Positions 1 through 11,905 of a DNA stretch of 64,000 nucleotides are shown in pieces; positions within the stretch are counted from its first letter, which is position 1, and every line of letters starts with the position of its first letter. Below the pieces are notes generated by a model, which was not told the origin of the DNA, did not search any database, and saw only the letters and a program-made list of their open reading frames with translations. The position numbers were made by a program, and so were the translations under genes. This stretch comes from Leptobrachium leishanense (Eukaryota > Chordata > Amphibia > Anura > Megophryidae). Location: the NCBI GenBank assembly GCA_009667805.1, contig CM019064.1:381421120-381485119 (forward strand), read 5' to 3'.

Positions 1-594
1 TGCTGACCCTGCAGCCCAGGACGTGCATGGAGCATCATGGGGATTCCCTCCCCAGTGCACAGGACGCTCCACGCCCATCCTGTTGGGCCCCTTTTCGGTG
101 TCGATCCGGCACCAAGCAGGGGACGGCCCCCCGGGCTGCGAAAGTGCACGATGACATCACTCTCTGGGATTCCCGCTGCCCATCAGGATCCCATTACAGG
201 GCAGATGTAGGAGTCCTTTAGACCCCTGTATCTCTGGATCCATAGGAGCTACAAGCACAATTGACAATTGAGGTGTCATTGGGAAGGTCAGAATCTAACA
301 CCACTATGTATTGAGAAAAAAAAAGATAATTAATAATAAATAAAAATAATAACATTTAATACAGTTAAATTGATTTTTTTTGTTCTAAAAACAGGGGCAT
401 TGTCCCCCCTATAAAATTAACAATGCCATCTCACAAATTTTTTCATATATGTTTTACTATATTTAAATTAAATTTTAATATATAATATTTTATTTATATT
501 ATAATTATTTTAATTAAATATATTTTCATAAAATACTGCATTTTGATATAACTTTAGTTTAACAAACAATAAGTTAAATTTAATTGTTTTATTT
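1..594. other. AT-rich stretch, no gene seen
   Basis: I see no coding similarity, splice structure or transposon end here. From about 310 to 560 the sequence is very AT-rich, with runs of TAAT and TTTA. Confidence 0.6.
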
Positions 595-880
595 CTGTGG
601 AGCTCTGTGATACGTTCATACACACCGGACATTACTGTGAGTTTTATTGCTGTGGAGCTCTGTGATACGTTGCTGTGATATTGCTGTGGAGCTCTGTGAT
701 ACATTCATACACACCGGACATTACTGTGAGTTTTATTGCTGTGGAGTTCTGTGATACGGTCATACACACCGCACATTACTGTGAGTTTCATTGCTATGGA
801 GCTCTGTGATACGCTCATACACACCGCACATTGCTGTGAGTTTTATTGCTGTGGAGCTCTGTAATGTGCAGTGTGTACAA
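595..880. repeat. 55-bp minisatellite, about six units
   Basis: Units begin at 595, 650 (a shortened 34-bp unit), 684, 739, 794 and 849 (partial). Full units are exactly 55 bp and start CTGTGGAGCTCTGTGATACG. Related units, partly inverted, occur at about 38806-39030 inside a hAT element, so this block may be a remnant of a similar element or an independent expansion of the same sequence. Confidence 0.85.
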
Positions 881-1180
881 GTGTACCGCTAAGGTACACT
901 ATCTTATAAACCTGAAAAGCGAGCGGCAGCATCCCGTGTGTGCCACAGGGTCCTTCTGTGCCGCGGCACAGCCTTAGATGCAATGATTATTTTGCCACAT
1001 TATGTTTTTTGATGAATAATATAACTATGTTTAAAACACCACTGATCTTGCTCGCAGCGTGGGAAATGAAAAGGTCAGTAACGGCAGTGGTATTGCTCAT
1101 TTTATACGTGACAAATGGACAATGCCATTGCTTAGGAACAAAAAATAAATATAAAGACTTTTTGCTCTAAATGAAAAGAA
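881..1180. other. no gene seen
   Basis: Short open frames only, with no recognisable motif. No repeat family was identified. Confidence 0.5.
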
Positions 1181-1183
1181 TAA

Positions 1184-1609
1184 GGCTGGGGTCAGACGAA
1201 CGCAGTGCGAACGCTCGTGCAGCCGCACTTTATCACGGCCGTAGTAGCAGCAAATGATGGCCAATGACGGGCAATATACGAGGTACGGCCACACGAAAGT
1301 TCGGCCGCGCAACACAAGCAGCGAACGAACGCATTTTTTCGAGAAAGTGAAACCGCTAGTACTGATGTACAGAGTGCGCTGCGTCCGCTAGCGGCGTGTG
1401 TGCGTTATTAGGAGACGTCAGACGCTGCTAATGTCCGGCCTACATAACGTCCAGACGCAAAAAGTGTTTTATTGTCGATCCGTAAAAAAACACGCACGAA
1501 AATGCGCATCGTATGACCTCTATCGCGTATTCCGTGAAAAAATACGTCCATTCGTTCGAATGCACTTTTTCACGGACGGCGCGAAAAATGCGTTGGTCTG
1601 ACCCTAGCC
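1184..1609. mobile_element. Harbinger-derived MITE, copy 1
   Basis: This 426-bp element has terminal inverted repeats beginning GGCTGGGGTCAGAC and ending GTCTGACCCTAGCC. It is flanked by TAA on the left and TTA on the right. Its termini and subterminal sequence match the ends of the autonomous element at 34274-37414, including the block ATTAGGAGACGTCAGACGCT near the middle. It has no coding capacity. It is best read as a nonautonomous PIF/Harbinger derivative that depends on transposase supplied in trans. Confidence 0.85.
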
Positions 1610-1612
1610 TTA

Positions 1613-2550
1613 ACAGTTTAATAAAAAAAGAAAAACGAGTTTGCAATTTTGCATGCAGCCCCCATGGGATATGAAAACTTGTCCAGTGGCCCTTGTGTAA
1701 TTTGAGTTTGAGACCTCTGCTTTAAAGTAAGTTAGAAGAACACTTTAATCGAGACCCGTACTGACTTTTTTGCTACTGCAGTTTAGTAAAAATGACCCTT
1801 TTCAATCCCAGAAAGTAGTTTTCTGCAGGGTATCCCAATGTGTGCCTGGATACATTTTACTTACTGGGCCTCACACCATAGGCTTCTTTAAACTATCTCT
1901 TTCACTGCTTTAAGTACCTATTATGTTTTTCGAATGGATTGCAGTTTGTTTACTATTGTTTCCTACTGAACTGTGCAGCCGTCATTAAACAAACATAATG
2001 TCAAACAGACAGCAACATAAGCAATCTCAATAAAAATATAACACTTCACAAGCAATTGTATTAAAAGATACTACTGGCCGTGTTCTGTATAAACCATTAG
2101 CTCTTAATGGTTGTTTTAACACTTAAAAAGTGTCTAGTAATGGGCTGGTAATAGTTACTGTGCAATTTTATCTTGTTTCTTAAACGCAGTGACCGTTAAA
2201 CAGAAAACAGTTATTTTAAGGGGAAAAATAAATAAAGGTAAATACATTGCTCCGCGCTGGATGTTATTTAAACGCCGCCAACTCCCAGATGGGTTTTCCC
2301 GACTCTGAATTGTTGCAGATCTTACAGATGGATGAGGCCACATGTGGTTCTTTATCAGATGAACTCCACTGACCGCAGTAAAGTTATATATTAGCTTTAT
2401 TAATAGTTTCTCTTACCTCCCAATATTTAAACATTTGTTTAACGGTGCAATGCGTGGGTGGGGCATGAAAGATTAATAATGACGTGGCTTCATGTAAAGT
2501 TCATGGTTGATTATGTAATGAATGAAATTCAAACCGAGTCATCTGTCATG
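1613..2550. other. no gene seen
   Basis: Unique-looking AT-rich DNA. No motif, splice structure or repeat family was recognised. Confidence 0.5.
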
Positions 2551-2719
2551 TATTATTATTATTATTATTATTATTACTGTCATTTGTTTATCACCAACAG
2601 CTTCCGCAGAACCTTATAATAAAGAATGGTGAATTAAACTTAGTAAATAAAAAGCAAATTTAGGAGCTAAAGAACAAGAGGTGTATAGCGCCTTGCTCAG
2701 TGGATATTACAGTCTGGAC
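2551..2719 (-). mobile_element. L2-type LINE 3' tail fragment
   Basis: An (ATT)n microsatellite at 2551-2575 is followed by CACCAACAGCTTCCGCAG and a degenerate block ending ACAGTCTGG. This is the reverse complement of the 3' end of the L2 copy at 40255-41890, whose tail reads GCGCTGCAGAAACTGTTGG then (ATA)n. Only the untranslated tail is present. Confidence 0.65.
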
Positions 2720-3224
2720 ACCGACGAAGAACCGAATCAGAGATACCAAACATTTGTTCAATATTTACCGAAAGGAAATGGATGCTATAGGGTTGAACTG
2801 AATGGTTGAACATTAACTCCCTCCTGACCCACTCTGCATTCACCCTCCAATTTTAATCCTTTAATTTCCTTTAAAAACCTACCTTTTTTCCAGCACAGAT
2901 CTCCCTCTGACTCCTAAGAGACATTCTGCCAGCAGTAGCATGTCACATGTCGTTAGGGAAACTGGATGCTCCAACCAATCCAGTAGCTCTTGGTGCATTG
3001 GTTGGATCTAATTACTAAAGGCCCCTAAGCCTGTTAACCTGAGATCAGCACTCAGGTTCTGGGTGGGACTAAGGCTGGCCGTCCACTGGGTCCGTAGTGG
3101 GATGACTAACAATTCGGACATACTCGCCTGTAGCTGTCTGAGTAATCCCACAACACAGACAAGATTCAACCCTCGTCCACTGCCTCCGACTTCCATCAGA
3201 CGACTTTGTATGACTACATCAGAC
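2720..3224. other. no gene seen
   Basis: No coding or repeat signal that I can support. Confidence 0.45.
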
Positions 3225-3772
3225 TAGCGACCTTTTCCATTTGAATGGTATTTGTTGGATGAAGTCGAACGACCTGGTACAGCATATATGAAAAAATGCC
3301 CTGATCTTCGGTGGTTCAGTTGAACAGGTAAACCAGGCGAATCCTAGAGGATTCAATGCAAAGTAATATTTTTGTTTTATTTTATTTATTAAACCGTTTA
3401 TTATTTTCATTTTCAGTAATAAGTGATTTTTTTTTCTGAACATCTTTTTGTATATTTTTATTTTTTTTACAAAAGTTTTAAAAGGCTTTTTTTAAAATTC
3501 TGTAACAGACCATTTTATTCTTTTTTAAAGGATATTTTTTGATTATTCAGATACGTTTTAATGCATTTTTTTATTGGTTTACACATTAGAAGAATAGCAA
3601 AGTTCAGCTTTTTTTTTCCTGCAGTCCGGTGATCTTCAGCAGCATTCGGCGGTCTGTCAGTCGGTTGTCTACAGTCACTTCCAGAGGACAAACTAGGTAG
3701 TTTGATACAGTTGTCCGCATTTTGATGATCAAGCGGTGGTCTGACTATGGACCCAGTGAACGGCCAGTCCAC
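3225..3772 (-). mobile_element. GGGTTATTC-family internal fragment
   Basis: Shares the family's internal landmarks: a CCTGATCTTCGGTG block near 3299, the CATTGA/TTCAATG-flanked AT-rich core with AAACCGTTTATTATTTTCATT, and the CTGTAACAGACCATTTTATT block. Both ends are missing. It is diverged and carries no coding potential. Confidence 0.55.
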
Positions 3773-4030
3773 TGAACCTCCTTTCAGAACGGGGAGATGG
3801 AGCTCAGAACATTGTGATCCTAAAGGACTGAGGGATCACACTACGTAGAGTGTCCCTTTAATATCTGGCCTCTCTTGATTCTGCTTTGATGTCGATATCA
3901 TATATCTTGAATGGTTCTTCAGCCAAATGTTGATTTTGAATGTAGTCTGTAGTACCACAATCTATCACCTCATCGTCCCTTTAGATTGCAAACTCTGGAA
4001 ACTCAACTCATCTCATTGATGACGGAGACG

Positions 4031-4772
4031 CAGGGGGTTATTCACAGAGGTCCGAAGGTGCCCTGACAATACACCGAACAGTGAATTTCCCCCTACGGTG
4101 CATTTTTGGGGCCATTCGGCTCTTCAGAAAGCAGGCAGTTTGCCAAATTTTGGCGAATTGCCAACAAAATACTATGCAGTTCAACAGCAGTGAAATTTCC
4201 CATAGAGAAGCTATGGTTAATCTAGTCAGAGAACACCGAACAGCAGTGAAAAGTTGACGAAATTCCCTGATGTTCGGTGCTTTCATTCGAAAGGTTTAAT
4301 CAGGCAAACCCCATAGGCGTCAATGTTAAAAATATTCTTGTTTTTATTTAATATCTAATAAACTGTTTATTATTTTAATTTGCAGTAAAAAAGTCTATTT
4401 TTTTTTAGGACATTTTTAGGTAGTATTCTGTGGCTGGTTGGCGTTGTGTTCAGCAGCTCGTCGGCTGCGTTTGGCTGATGTCTGGCAGGTTTGTGGTGAC
4501 TGTCCGGTGGGTTGGTGGCAGTGGCCGGCGGGTTTGCAGCAGGTTTGCGACGTGTTTGCAGTGTGTTGTCGGCAGCAGCCGGCGGGTTGGCTGCGGTGCC
4601 TGGCGGGTTTGCTGCAGGTTGGCAGCGCTCGGCTGCCGATTCACTGCACTTAGGGGACCCTCCGGTGAATGCTGAATTCCCCGCAGGGTCAGCGAATTGG
4701 ACTCGCTGGAGTGCGGCAAATCAGAAAACACTGAAATGTCGATGACCTTTCAGTGCTCTCTGAATAACCCTG
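4031..4772. mobile_element. GGGTTATTC-family element, copy A
   Basis: A nonautonomous element of about 742 bp. It starts CAGGGGGTTATTCACAGAGG and ends GCTCTCTGAATAACCCTG, so the ends are inverted repeats of each other. The right flank is TA. The left part contains the family landmark GTTAATCTAGTCAGAGAACA and the right part a GC-rich block with many TTTGCNGCAGGTT repeats. Overlapping short open frames in that GC-rich block are composition artefacts. A DNA transposon is inferred from the inverted ends. The superfamily is not certain; the TA flank in other copies points toward Tc1/mariner. Confidence 0.7.
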
Positions 4773-5230
4773 TATGAGTACAGTATATTGTGGTTGCTGC
4801 TATGTGCCTCAATATTTCTGTGAGGCAGTCGGGATATTCAGTACATATCATGTAGCTGTGCAATTGAAGGTCATCGGAAAGGGGTGATGATTTTATAACA
4901 CACCGGAAGATGTCATTGCTGGTATATTCTATGGGTAAATCCCATGGAAAATGTACGTTTAAATAATCATGCAATAGTACATTGTAATATCGTCACAATG
5001 ATTTTTAAGTGAAGCGTCATTTTATCTGCATGGAAATTGCTTTCACGAATGTTACATTTTGATCAAGATTTCTTTGCCAATCAGGATGAACAAGACCATT
5101 TGAACGTCGCGGAATAACTGCACATGTCAGGAGAGAGACTTGTTTGGCAATCAGATTACAAACACTGACCATGCAAGCAGTACCAACAACCTTAATGGTT
5201 TTCTGTTAGTTTTTGATCAAAAGGTAGAAA
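4773..5230. other. no gene seen
   Basis: Nothing recognisable before the Tc1 end at 5235. Confidence 0.45.
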
Positions 5231-5234
5231 CATA

Positions 5235-5320
5235 CACTATATTGCCAAAAGTATTTGCTTACCTGCCTTGACTCGCATATGAACTTAAGTGACATCCCAT
5301 TCCTAATCCATAGGGTTCAA
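5235..5320 (-). mobile_element. Tc1-like element, one terminal piece
   Basis: Begins CACTATATTGCCAAAAGTAT directly after a TA dinucleotide, which is the terminal sequence of a widespread vertebrate Tc1-like family. It continues to the GGGTTCAA at 5313-5320. The next Tc1 base is found about 900 bp later, at about 6226, because a LINE has inserted here. Together with 6226-7027 it forms one interrupted element whose transposase is on the minus strand, so this piece is its 3' end. Confidence 0.85.
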
Positions 5321-6225
5321 CTACACAAATTGCAAAATCCCCATCTATGTGTTGGGACAAAATCAAATGGCACACTGACCACAGTCACTTCTCTCAAATA
5401 TTTAGGTATGTGGTTGGACGCTAATCTATCCTTTGGCCCCCACATCGAAAAACTCTGATCTAAACTTTACCCCAAACTAGGTGCCCTGTACAGAAACAAA
5501 TCCTGCCTGAGCCCCGCGGTAAGAAAGCAGATTGTACAACAAATGCTTATGCCGGATATTGATTACGGAGATGTAGTATATGCAGTGGTCCCGCAAACAC
5601 ACCTTCAGAAACTTGCTACATTGTATAACTCATTCTGCCGCTTTGCATTACAATGTAACTACATGACCCACCATTGTGACATGTTAAAAGAGCTAAACTG
5701 GCCATCGCTGGAGTCTAAACGCACCCTTCACCTTTCCAGCCTGGTATTTAAGAGCATTTCTGGGAAGCTGCCACCCTACCTTAATAGACTGCTCCCCCCA
5801 GCAGCTCCCTCATCCTATAACCTCCGATCCAGGACCAGCACCTTACTTGCAATACCACAATACAAAAAGACAGTGGCTCGGTCCTCATTTTCCTACAGAG
5901 CACCACAATTATGGAATAACCTGCCAGACACCATCAAATCTTCCCCCAGTCTTAAGTCACTCAAGAGCTCCTTACTAACATACCTCAATACAGAATGTAC
6001 CTGTAAACATGTAACCTAGTGACTATATTTCCTACATATTTATTTTCTGTTAATCTGTATATTTGTGTTGTTTTTTAATATCGCTTGCATTGTATTACTT
6101 TGTATTTCTGTAACTGTAACAGTTCAATGTTCTTGAACCCAGGACATACTTGAAAACGAGAGAAATCTCAATGTATCCTTCGTGGTAAAATCCTTTATAA
6201 ATAAATAAATAAATAAATAAATAAA
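5321..6225 (+). pseudogene. CR1/L2-group LINE, ORF2 C-terminus and 3' tail
   Basis: This is the C-terminal part of a non-LTR retrotransposon reverse transcriptase. The segment SLKYLGMWLDANLSF is the typical conserved block after the palm, and RAPQLWNNLPDTIKSSPSLK is the characteristic C-terminal block of the CR1/L2/Rex group. One in-frame TGA lies at 5456-5458. The frame then stays open to the TAG at 6017-6019. The untranslated tail runs through TTGAACCCAGGACATACTTG and ends in (AAAT)n at about 6200-6225. It is 5'-truncated at 5321, catalytic palm and endonuclease are absent, and it lies inside a Tc1 element. A second copy lies at 32083-32640 and three tail-only copies elsewhere. The exact clade cannot be fixed from this piece. 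Confidence 0.85.
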
Positions 6226-7027
6226 TATGATGTCGGCCCACCCTTTGCAGCTATAACAGCTTCAACTCTTCTGGGAAGGCTGTCCACAAGGTTTAGGAGT
6301 GTGTTTATGTGAATTTTTGACCATTCTTCCAGAAGCTCATTTGTGAGGTCACACACTGATGTTGGATGAGAAGGCCTGGCTCTCAGTCTCCGCTATAATT
6401 CATACCAAAGATGTTCTATCGGGTTGAGGTCAGGACTCTGTGCAGGCCAGTCAAGTTCATCCAAACCAGACTCTGTCATCCATGTCTTTATGGACCTTGC
6501 TTTGTGCACTGGTGCACAGTCATGTTGGAAGAGGAAGGGGCCAGCTCCAAACTGTTCCCACAAAGTTGGGAGCATGGAATTGCCCAAAATGTCTTGGTAT
6601 GCTGAACATTCAGAATTCCTTTCACTGGAACTAAGGGGCCAAGCCCAGCTCCTGAAAAACAACCCCACACCACAATCCCCCCTCCACCAAACTTTACACT
6701 TGGCCCAATGCAGTCAGACAAGTACCGGTCTCCTGGCAACCGCCAAACCCAGACTCGTCCATCAGATTGCCAGATGGAGAAGCGAGATTCATCACTCCAG
6801 AGAACGCATCTCCCCTGCTCTAGAGTCCAGTGGCAACATGCTTTACCCCACTGCATCCGACGCGTTGCATTGCACTTGGCGATGTATGGCTTGGATGCAG
6901 CTGCTCGGCCATGGAAACCCATTCCATGAAGCTCTCTGCGCACTGTTCTTGAGCTAATCTGAAGGCCACATGAAGTTTGGAGGTCTGTAGCGATTGACTC
7001 TGCAGAAAGTTGGCGACCTCTTCTAAC
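6226..7027 (-). pseudogene. Tc1-like transposase, broken
   Basis: Minus-strand coding remnant of a Tc1/mariner-superfamily DDE transposase, the cut-and-paste enzyme of Tc1 elements. Visible blocks in order are [17 protein letters not shown] (end of the second helix-turn-helix), [12 protein letters not shown] (first catalytic D), [20 protein letters not shown], then, in another frame, [19 protein letters not shown] (second catalytic D) and LDWPAQSPDLNPIEHLW (the glutamate). The two halves are in different frames, joined near 6490-6670, so there is at least one frameshift. The first ~100 residues, including the start and first DNA-binding helix, are missing because the element is cut off at about 7027. 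No second terminal repeat is present. The plus-strand open frames here are antisense shadows. Confidence 0.9.
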
Positions 7028-7037
7028 GTCGGGATCA

Positions 7038-7107
7038 CAAAGTGAAAACAGAGTAACTAGCGTTAGGATCACTTGGTCCTAACGCCAGTTACTCTGTTTT
7101 CACTTTG
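7038..7107. repeat. strong hairpin, 31-bp arms
   Basis: Arms at 7038-7068 and 7077-7107 match at 30 of 31 positions with an 8-base loop. The left arm starts CAAAGTGAAAACAGAGTAAC. It sits exactly where the Tc1 relic ends, so it may be part of a separate short palindromic element that replaced the rest of the transposon. Confidence 0.85.
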
Positions 7108-7193
7108 CGATCGCCACGTTAGGTATAGGGAGCGCAAAGTACAGTAAACTCACTCTACGAATCGCAAGTTAACGAGCGCTTACAGCGCTATGA

Positions 7194-7243
7194 CCTCCTT
7201 TAAGCTAACGCTAATGCTGGTGCTAGTGTTAGCTTGAAGGAGG
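7194..7243. repeat. second hairpin, imperfect ~23-bp arms
   Basis: CCTCCTTTAAGCTAACGCTA pairs with the downstream TAGTGTTAGCTTGAAGGAGG with a few mismatches. Both this and the hairpin at 7038 contain TAACGC/GCGTTA-type words, so they may be parts of one palindromic MITE covering about 7028-7260. Confidence 0.7.
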
Positions 7244-7260
7244 TGATAGAGCCCTTTCTA

Positions 7261-8999
7261 TATTATATATAGGAAGTATTACTTTTTGGGCAGCACAAGA
7301 ATAATGAGTGTTTTTGAGGTTGTTAATTTTTTCTGCCTCAAGCTGGTAAAACATTTCTGGCACTTAGAACAGTGAGTTAAGTGATTTTGCAAATGCAAAA
7401 TCAATTAATACAAAAATAAAACCTATGCCCACCTCTAGTGACCCTTTACAAACGGCAGCACAGCCTGCTCCCTCCTTTCAGCTCAAGCAGAAGGAAAGTA
7501 GGAGCAAATAGTTCCCATTGTCCTTTTGCCTACCCTTCGCTACACAGGACTCATGGAAATCTCCATGAAGTTCCATAGACTCATTGAGACGTAGACTCCT
7601 ACTATCCCAAATCTAGCTACTAAGATAGCCGCTCCCTGATTACAGAGCTGCTAATGGTTAATGGCTCGTGCAAACGTTATCTATTAGAGGCTTGATATTA
7701 CTTGTTCAGCTGGAATGGAGCCCAGTCAAAATCCACAGCACTGTACAACAAACTGAGGGAATACATCGTTTGCATGTTAAGAGTCATGGAAATGTAGTCC
7801 AAATAAACCACAGAAAACGTTTTGTCACATCTAGTCTAATAAGACCATAGCCGAGAAGAAAATGATGAAAATGTCAGGAGCTTCGGGAAAAGTCCTGCAG
7901 AATCAGAGGGACGTGTGACCTTTAGATTTGGCAGACAGCTCGCTATTAGACACCTTTGTCAGGGGCTGTCTGTATATTGCTGCAAAATAGCCAGACAGTG
8001 TCAAGGAGGAATTAATTGCACTTAATAACAATTAAAGCAAGCTAAAGTTTAATATCATTTAGTGAACACTCTTAATTATACATTGAACTTCATTTATATC
8101 TCTTGATTAAAGTAACGATTGGATTTTTTTTTTATACTCGTGCCATGTTCTTGGATCTACCAGGGCATCACCAGCAAGTGTTACTCCTTCAAGAAGGGGA
8201 AATTCAGAAAGAAACTGCTGTGATTACTCTTAGGAATGTAAATTGATTCAGGGTGTGATATGGTAGCTTATTTAAGATTAGACAGAAAATCCAACTTTAA
8301 AACTTATTTTACAACGTGCATTGTAAACATCCCTCACCTCCATCGCAACGCTCTGACACAAACATTAGTTAGATTAACCAGGTCAAGGTGGATTTTATTT
8401 CAAAGGGACTGTTGGGTCGTTTTATAGTTCACAATATTTTGGGACTTTTGTCATTTGGTGGGAATAGACTTTAGTGAAAAATGAGACTTCGAAAGGGCCA
8501 AAGGTGGAAGAATGGAATATGAGTTTCTGACCTAGTAAACAGACCTGAATACATAGCCCCATCGATACGTTTACCAATAAAGAGCGAATACAAAGCTGGC
8601 CCATAGGTTTAAAACTAATATTTGTCTCTCTTTTATACATAAACCTATGCAAGTTGATCTGTGACATACTCATTTAATGGGATGCTAATTTTTTGGGATA
8701 AAGATGTGTTGTAGGCGAATCCCAGAATAATTTGTCCCCCCCCCCGTGTTAAAGGGACATTCTAATGAGTTTTGAACTTTACCTATTTTAGCTCAGCACA
8801 TTAGAACCTATTCCTAAAGTCCTGGTACTGTGGTTTGGGAGACAGCGCTTCCTTCAAAGCATATAGTCAGATGTAAGGACAGAGCCTCTTATAAATGTTG
8901 GTGTTCAGCAGACATGTGCCTCAGATAAAACAGAATAAAACACAAAATAGTGCAATTTATCTCGTGGGAAGTAAATAAAAATAAAGAAAAGGTGCACTC
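7261..8999. other. no gene seen
   Basis: Unique-looking, AT-rich DNA with homopolymer runs near 8125 and 8740. No coding similarity or transposon end was recognised. Confidence 0.5.
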
Positions 9000-9350
9000 A
9001 CATGTAGGGGTGTCTTAAGTCTGAAGCTAAACGAACAGACGGCTGGTGTCATTATGAGGGAGCACCAGATCTCCCTTCTTTAAGCGGTACAGGATACAGG
9101 ATAACAGGATACGTAGAATCCGTAGAATCCGTTCAGCAGGAGAATGGATCAGTGCAGTGATGTTCGCCTGGGTGGGTGAAGTATCCTGGGAGTGTCCCCG
9201 GTGAGTGGTAGGTACCGCAGTGTAATGAAAAATCATTCACCAGTAAAGGTAAAAAATGATTTATTGGCATAAAATATAAAAACAATATGGCAATATAAAC
9301 CAAATCGCGTTTCACGGATGTCCCTCTTCTTCAGTTGGAATTATTTATTT
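9000..9350. repeat. unclassified repeat with GCGTTTC motif
   Basis: Contains a block TGATTTATTGGCATAAAATA followed by AAATCGCGTTTCACGG and CTTCTTCAG. The same arrangement of TTTATT..AAAATAT..CGCGTTTCG occurs near 16290-16365. Short tandem words (GGATACAGGATAACAGGATA, TAGAATCCGTAGAATCCG) lie at about 9085-9130. The class is unknown. Confidence 0.45.
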
Positions 9351-11087
9351 CCTACATTTAGTAAATTGTTGTTTAAAACAGGAGTCCACAGACTTCTTCC
9401 TCCTCACCTAAACACATGGCCTTTACTTAGCAGCTAAGTTCTTATGCCAACTCCTGTTCCTTCTTGGCAAGTCACATAGCAGTGCATGGCAGATTCAGGA
9501 CTGACGATTAAATCAGAACAGTGCCGTCCGCGGACTTCTCTTTTAAGAATTCATGGAAAATAATGGCTTTTGACTTTGGTGCTGTATTTGTGGAGATGGC
9601 GATATAGCTGTATCACTGGGAAGGCCAGAGGGAATGTTTGAGCCAGTCAGAGGGAAAGCATTATATATGGCCAACTATGAATGAAGTGATATAGCTGTTT
9701 GATGAATGTGGGAACAAATGGGAGATGATTATTATTATTATTCATTTATTTGTAATGCACCAATGTATTCTGCAGCTCAGAGTATAAATGCATGGATATA
9801 AAGAAGTATGTAGCTTTTGTGGGGAATCTGGCATGATGGAGTGTGAATGTGTCACGGAATGTTGGACCAGTTTGTTCCAATTAGAGATTTTGGCTGAAGT
9901 CTGCAGAGGTAACAACTAGACAACGATAGAGGGGGTATAGTTGAAAGCATTGCCTTGTAAAATCATTTGGCGGATTGCATAGGACGTACATCCACCAGTA
10001 GTGATACATGCACTAGATCCTCTTAAATAGTCACTTTATTGTAACAGGACTCGCAGCCCCATTGAGTTTTTTCTAATTGCAGTTTACATTCCCTAACACA
10101 TGTGTTTTGGGTTTACGGCTGTGCTTTTGCTCTATAATTCCTCTCTACGTGTAGAGCTTATTTTGTAGTCTAGTTATAAGTGACATAACTCTTGCAATGA
10201 CAGTGGTTTGCAAGCCCTGCTGGCACGCAATAGGTTACCGTAAGATCCTTCAGCCGTATTTCTTATTAAAGGGCTTAGACAGCTTTATATCTTTAATTAT
10301 GCAAACACATTCTCCAAATACAGAAGGAGCCAGGCAACTTCCCGCCATGTTAATAATAATATAATATATAGAATAGGTCTGTGCCTTTGGAACTGATGCG
10401 GATGCCCTCACCCGCAGAGTTTTATATCATCGGTAATTAGAAATCCAGCGTGGATGTGAATATATATCTTCTGTTGTACGGTGCTCTGAAGCACATTGAG
10501 AAGGTCTCAGCCAAGAAAGGTAAGTTGGCTTGACAGACCATGTGTATCATTAGAGAAGTGTTATGCTGGGAAATAGTCACATTGTAAGGAATTATTCATT
10601 GCCTTGGTTTATGGTCGACTTGGCAGCTGTCATGTTAACACTTGCTGTGCTGAGAAAAAAAATAGCAGCAATGTATTTATCTCCTCTATCCAAGGACTCA
10701 CACGCACTCATCTCTCCAGCAAGCAATAGGAATTTGGTCAAACAGGACTCCAACTAAAAGGGTCATCAATCTGTCTCCTCTGCTACCCTGAAACAGCATA
10801 AGTGAGAATAAATTGTTATGTATGTAAATACAAACAATGAATCTTTCTTACTTAGTAAGTGAAAATGATGGAACATATCAATCAATCCTCTACCTCTTGC
10901 CTTCCTAAATCCTCACTATGTTTGGTCTTAAAGGTCATTCAACCAGGACCATCTCTGCCTCCGTTGTTGTATTTTCAATCTTACAATAACTGCCCGTGTT
11001 GGATTTTGCCCAGCATTTAACGCAGTGCTGTGGTATATGAGAAAAAAGTGATTGAAGATGATATAGAACTGTAGTTATACACTAAAG
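9351..11087. other. no gene seen
   Basis: Mostly unique sequence. A short (ATT)n run at 9729-9741 followed by TTTGTAATGCACCAATGTAT may be a very decayed L2 tail. No exon or regulatory structure can be supported. Confidence 0.45.
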
Positions 11088-11905
11088 GAGTTATTCAGAG
11101 AGAAATTTCAGTGATCTCTCCTTGGTGCACCTCGGCCCCCTTAATTTGATGACCCTGGGGTGAAATCAGCAGTCACCACAGGAACCCCGAAGTGCACCGA
11201 ATCGATGCACCAAACGCCGACGATAAACCTGCCAAACGCAGCCGCAACCGCCAAAAAAATACTGAATGTATCGAAAAACAGTGGAAAAAACAGTTAATCG
11301 ATCTGAAAAAAACACCGAATCTATCCGATAAATCACCATACACATCCTTAAACCATCAAAAAAACACTGAATTGATCTGAAAACCCGACGAAAATCCTCT
11401 GAATCAATCCGATAACCCAATGAACAGACCACCGAATGCATTCGAAAAAAGCTAACCAGTCACCGAACAGGGGTAAAAAAAACCCAAAAAACAAATAATG
11501 CAACATTTAAAAGGCATTTTAAAAAACACTAGTGCTTGAAAATGCTTGGAAATAATATATCAGGTCCTATGAGTAACAATAAAATGGTCTGTTACAGAAT
11601 AGAAGAAAACGCCATGTAAGAAAAAAAATAGGAATCACAAATTTCCCCCAAAAAATCCCGAAAAATGGCTAAAAAATAAATATATAGAGACTTTTTGCTG
11701 CAATGAAAAGAATAAACGGTTGAATAAATATTTGAGAAAAACAGGGATTTTTTTTTTACATTGAAACCTATGAGATTCGCCTGCTTAAACCTGTCAAATG
11801 AAACCACCGAAAATCAGAGCATTTTGACAACTTTTCGGTGCAGATCGGCGTTCTCTGAATAGATTAACCATTACTTCTCTATGGGGGATTTCACTGCCGC
11901 CAAAA
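11088..11905. mobile_element. GGGTTATTC-family element, copy B (one end lost)
   Basis: Starts GAGTTATTCAGAGAGAAATT and carries the family landmarks GGTCTGTTACAGAATAGAAG (the shared CTGTTACAG block), TTTTTGCTGCAATGAAAAGAA, CATTGAAACCTATGAGATTC and GTTCTCTGAATAGATTAACC. The far inverted end is missing. After it a 16-bp word, CAAAATAGCATAGG, is duplicated in tandem near 11900-11930. Open frames inside it are not genes. Confidence 0.7.

Noticed and set aside
4430..4745. Overlapping open frames on both strands
   Set aside because: They lie in the GC-rich tandem-like block of a nonautonomous element and change frame freely between copies.
6424..6957. A 177-codon plus-strand open frame
   Set aside because: Antisense to the Tc1 transposase, whose conserved motifs are clearly on the minus strand.
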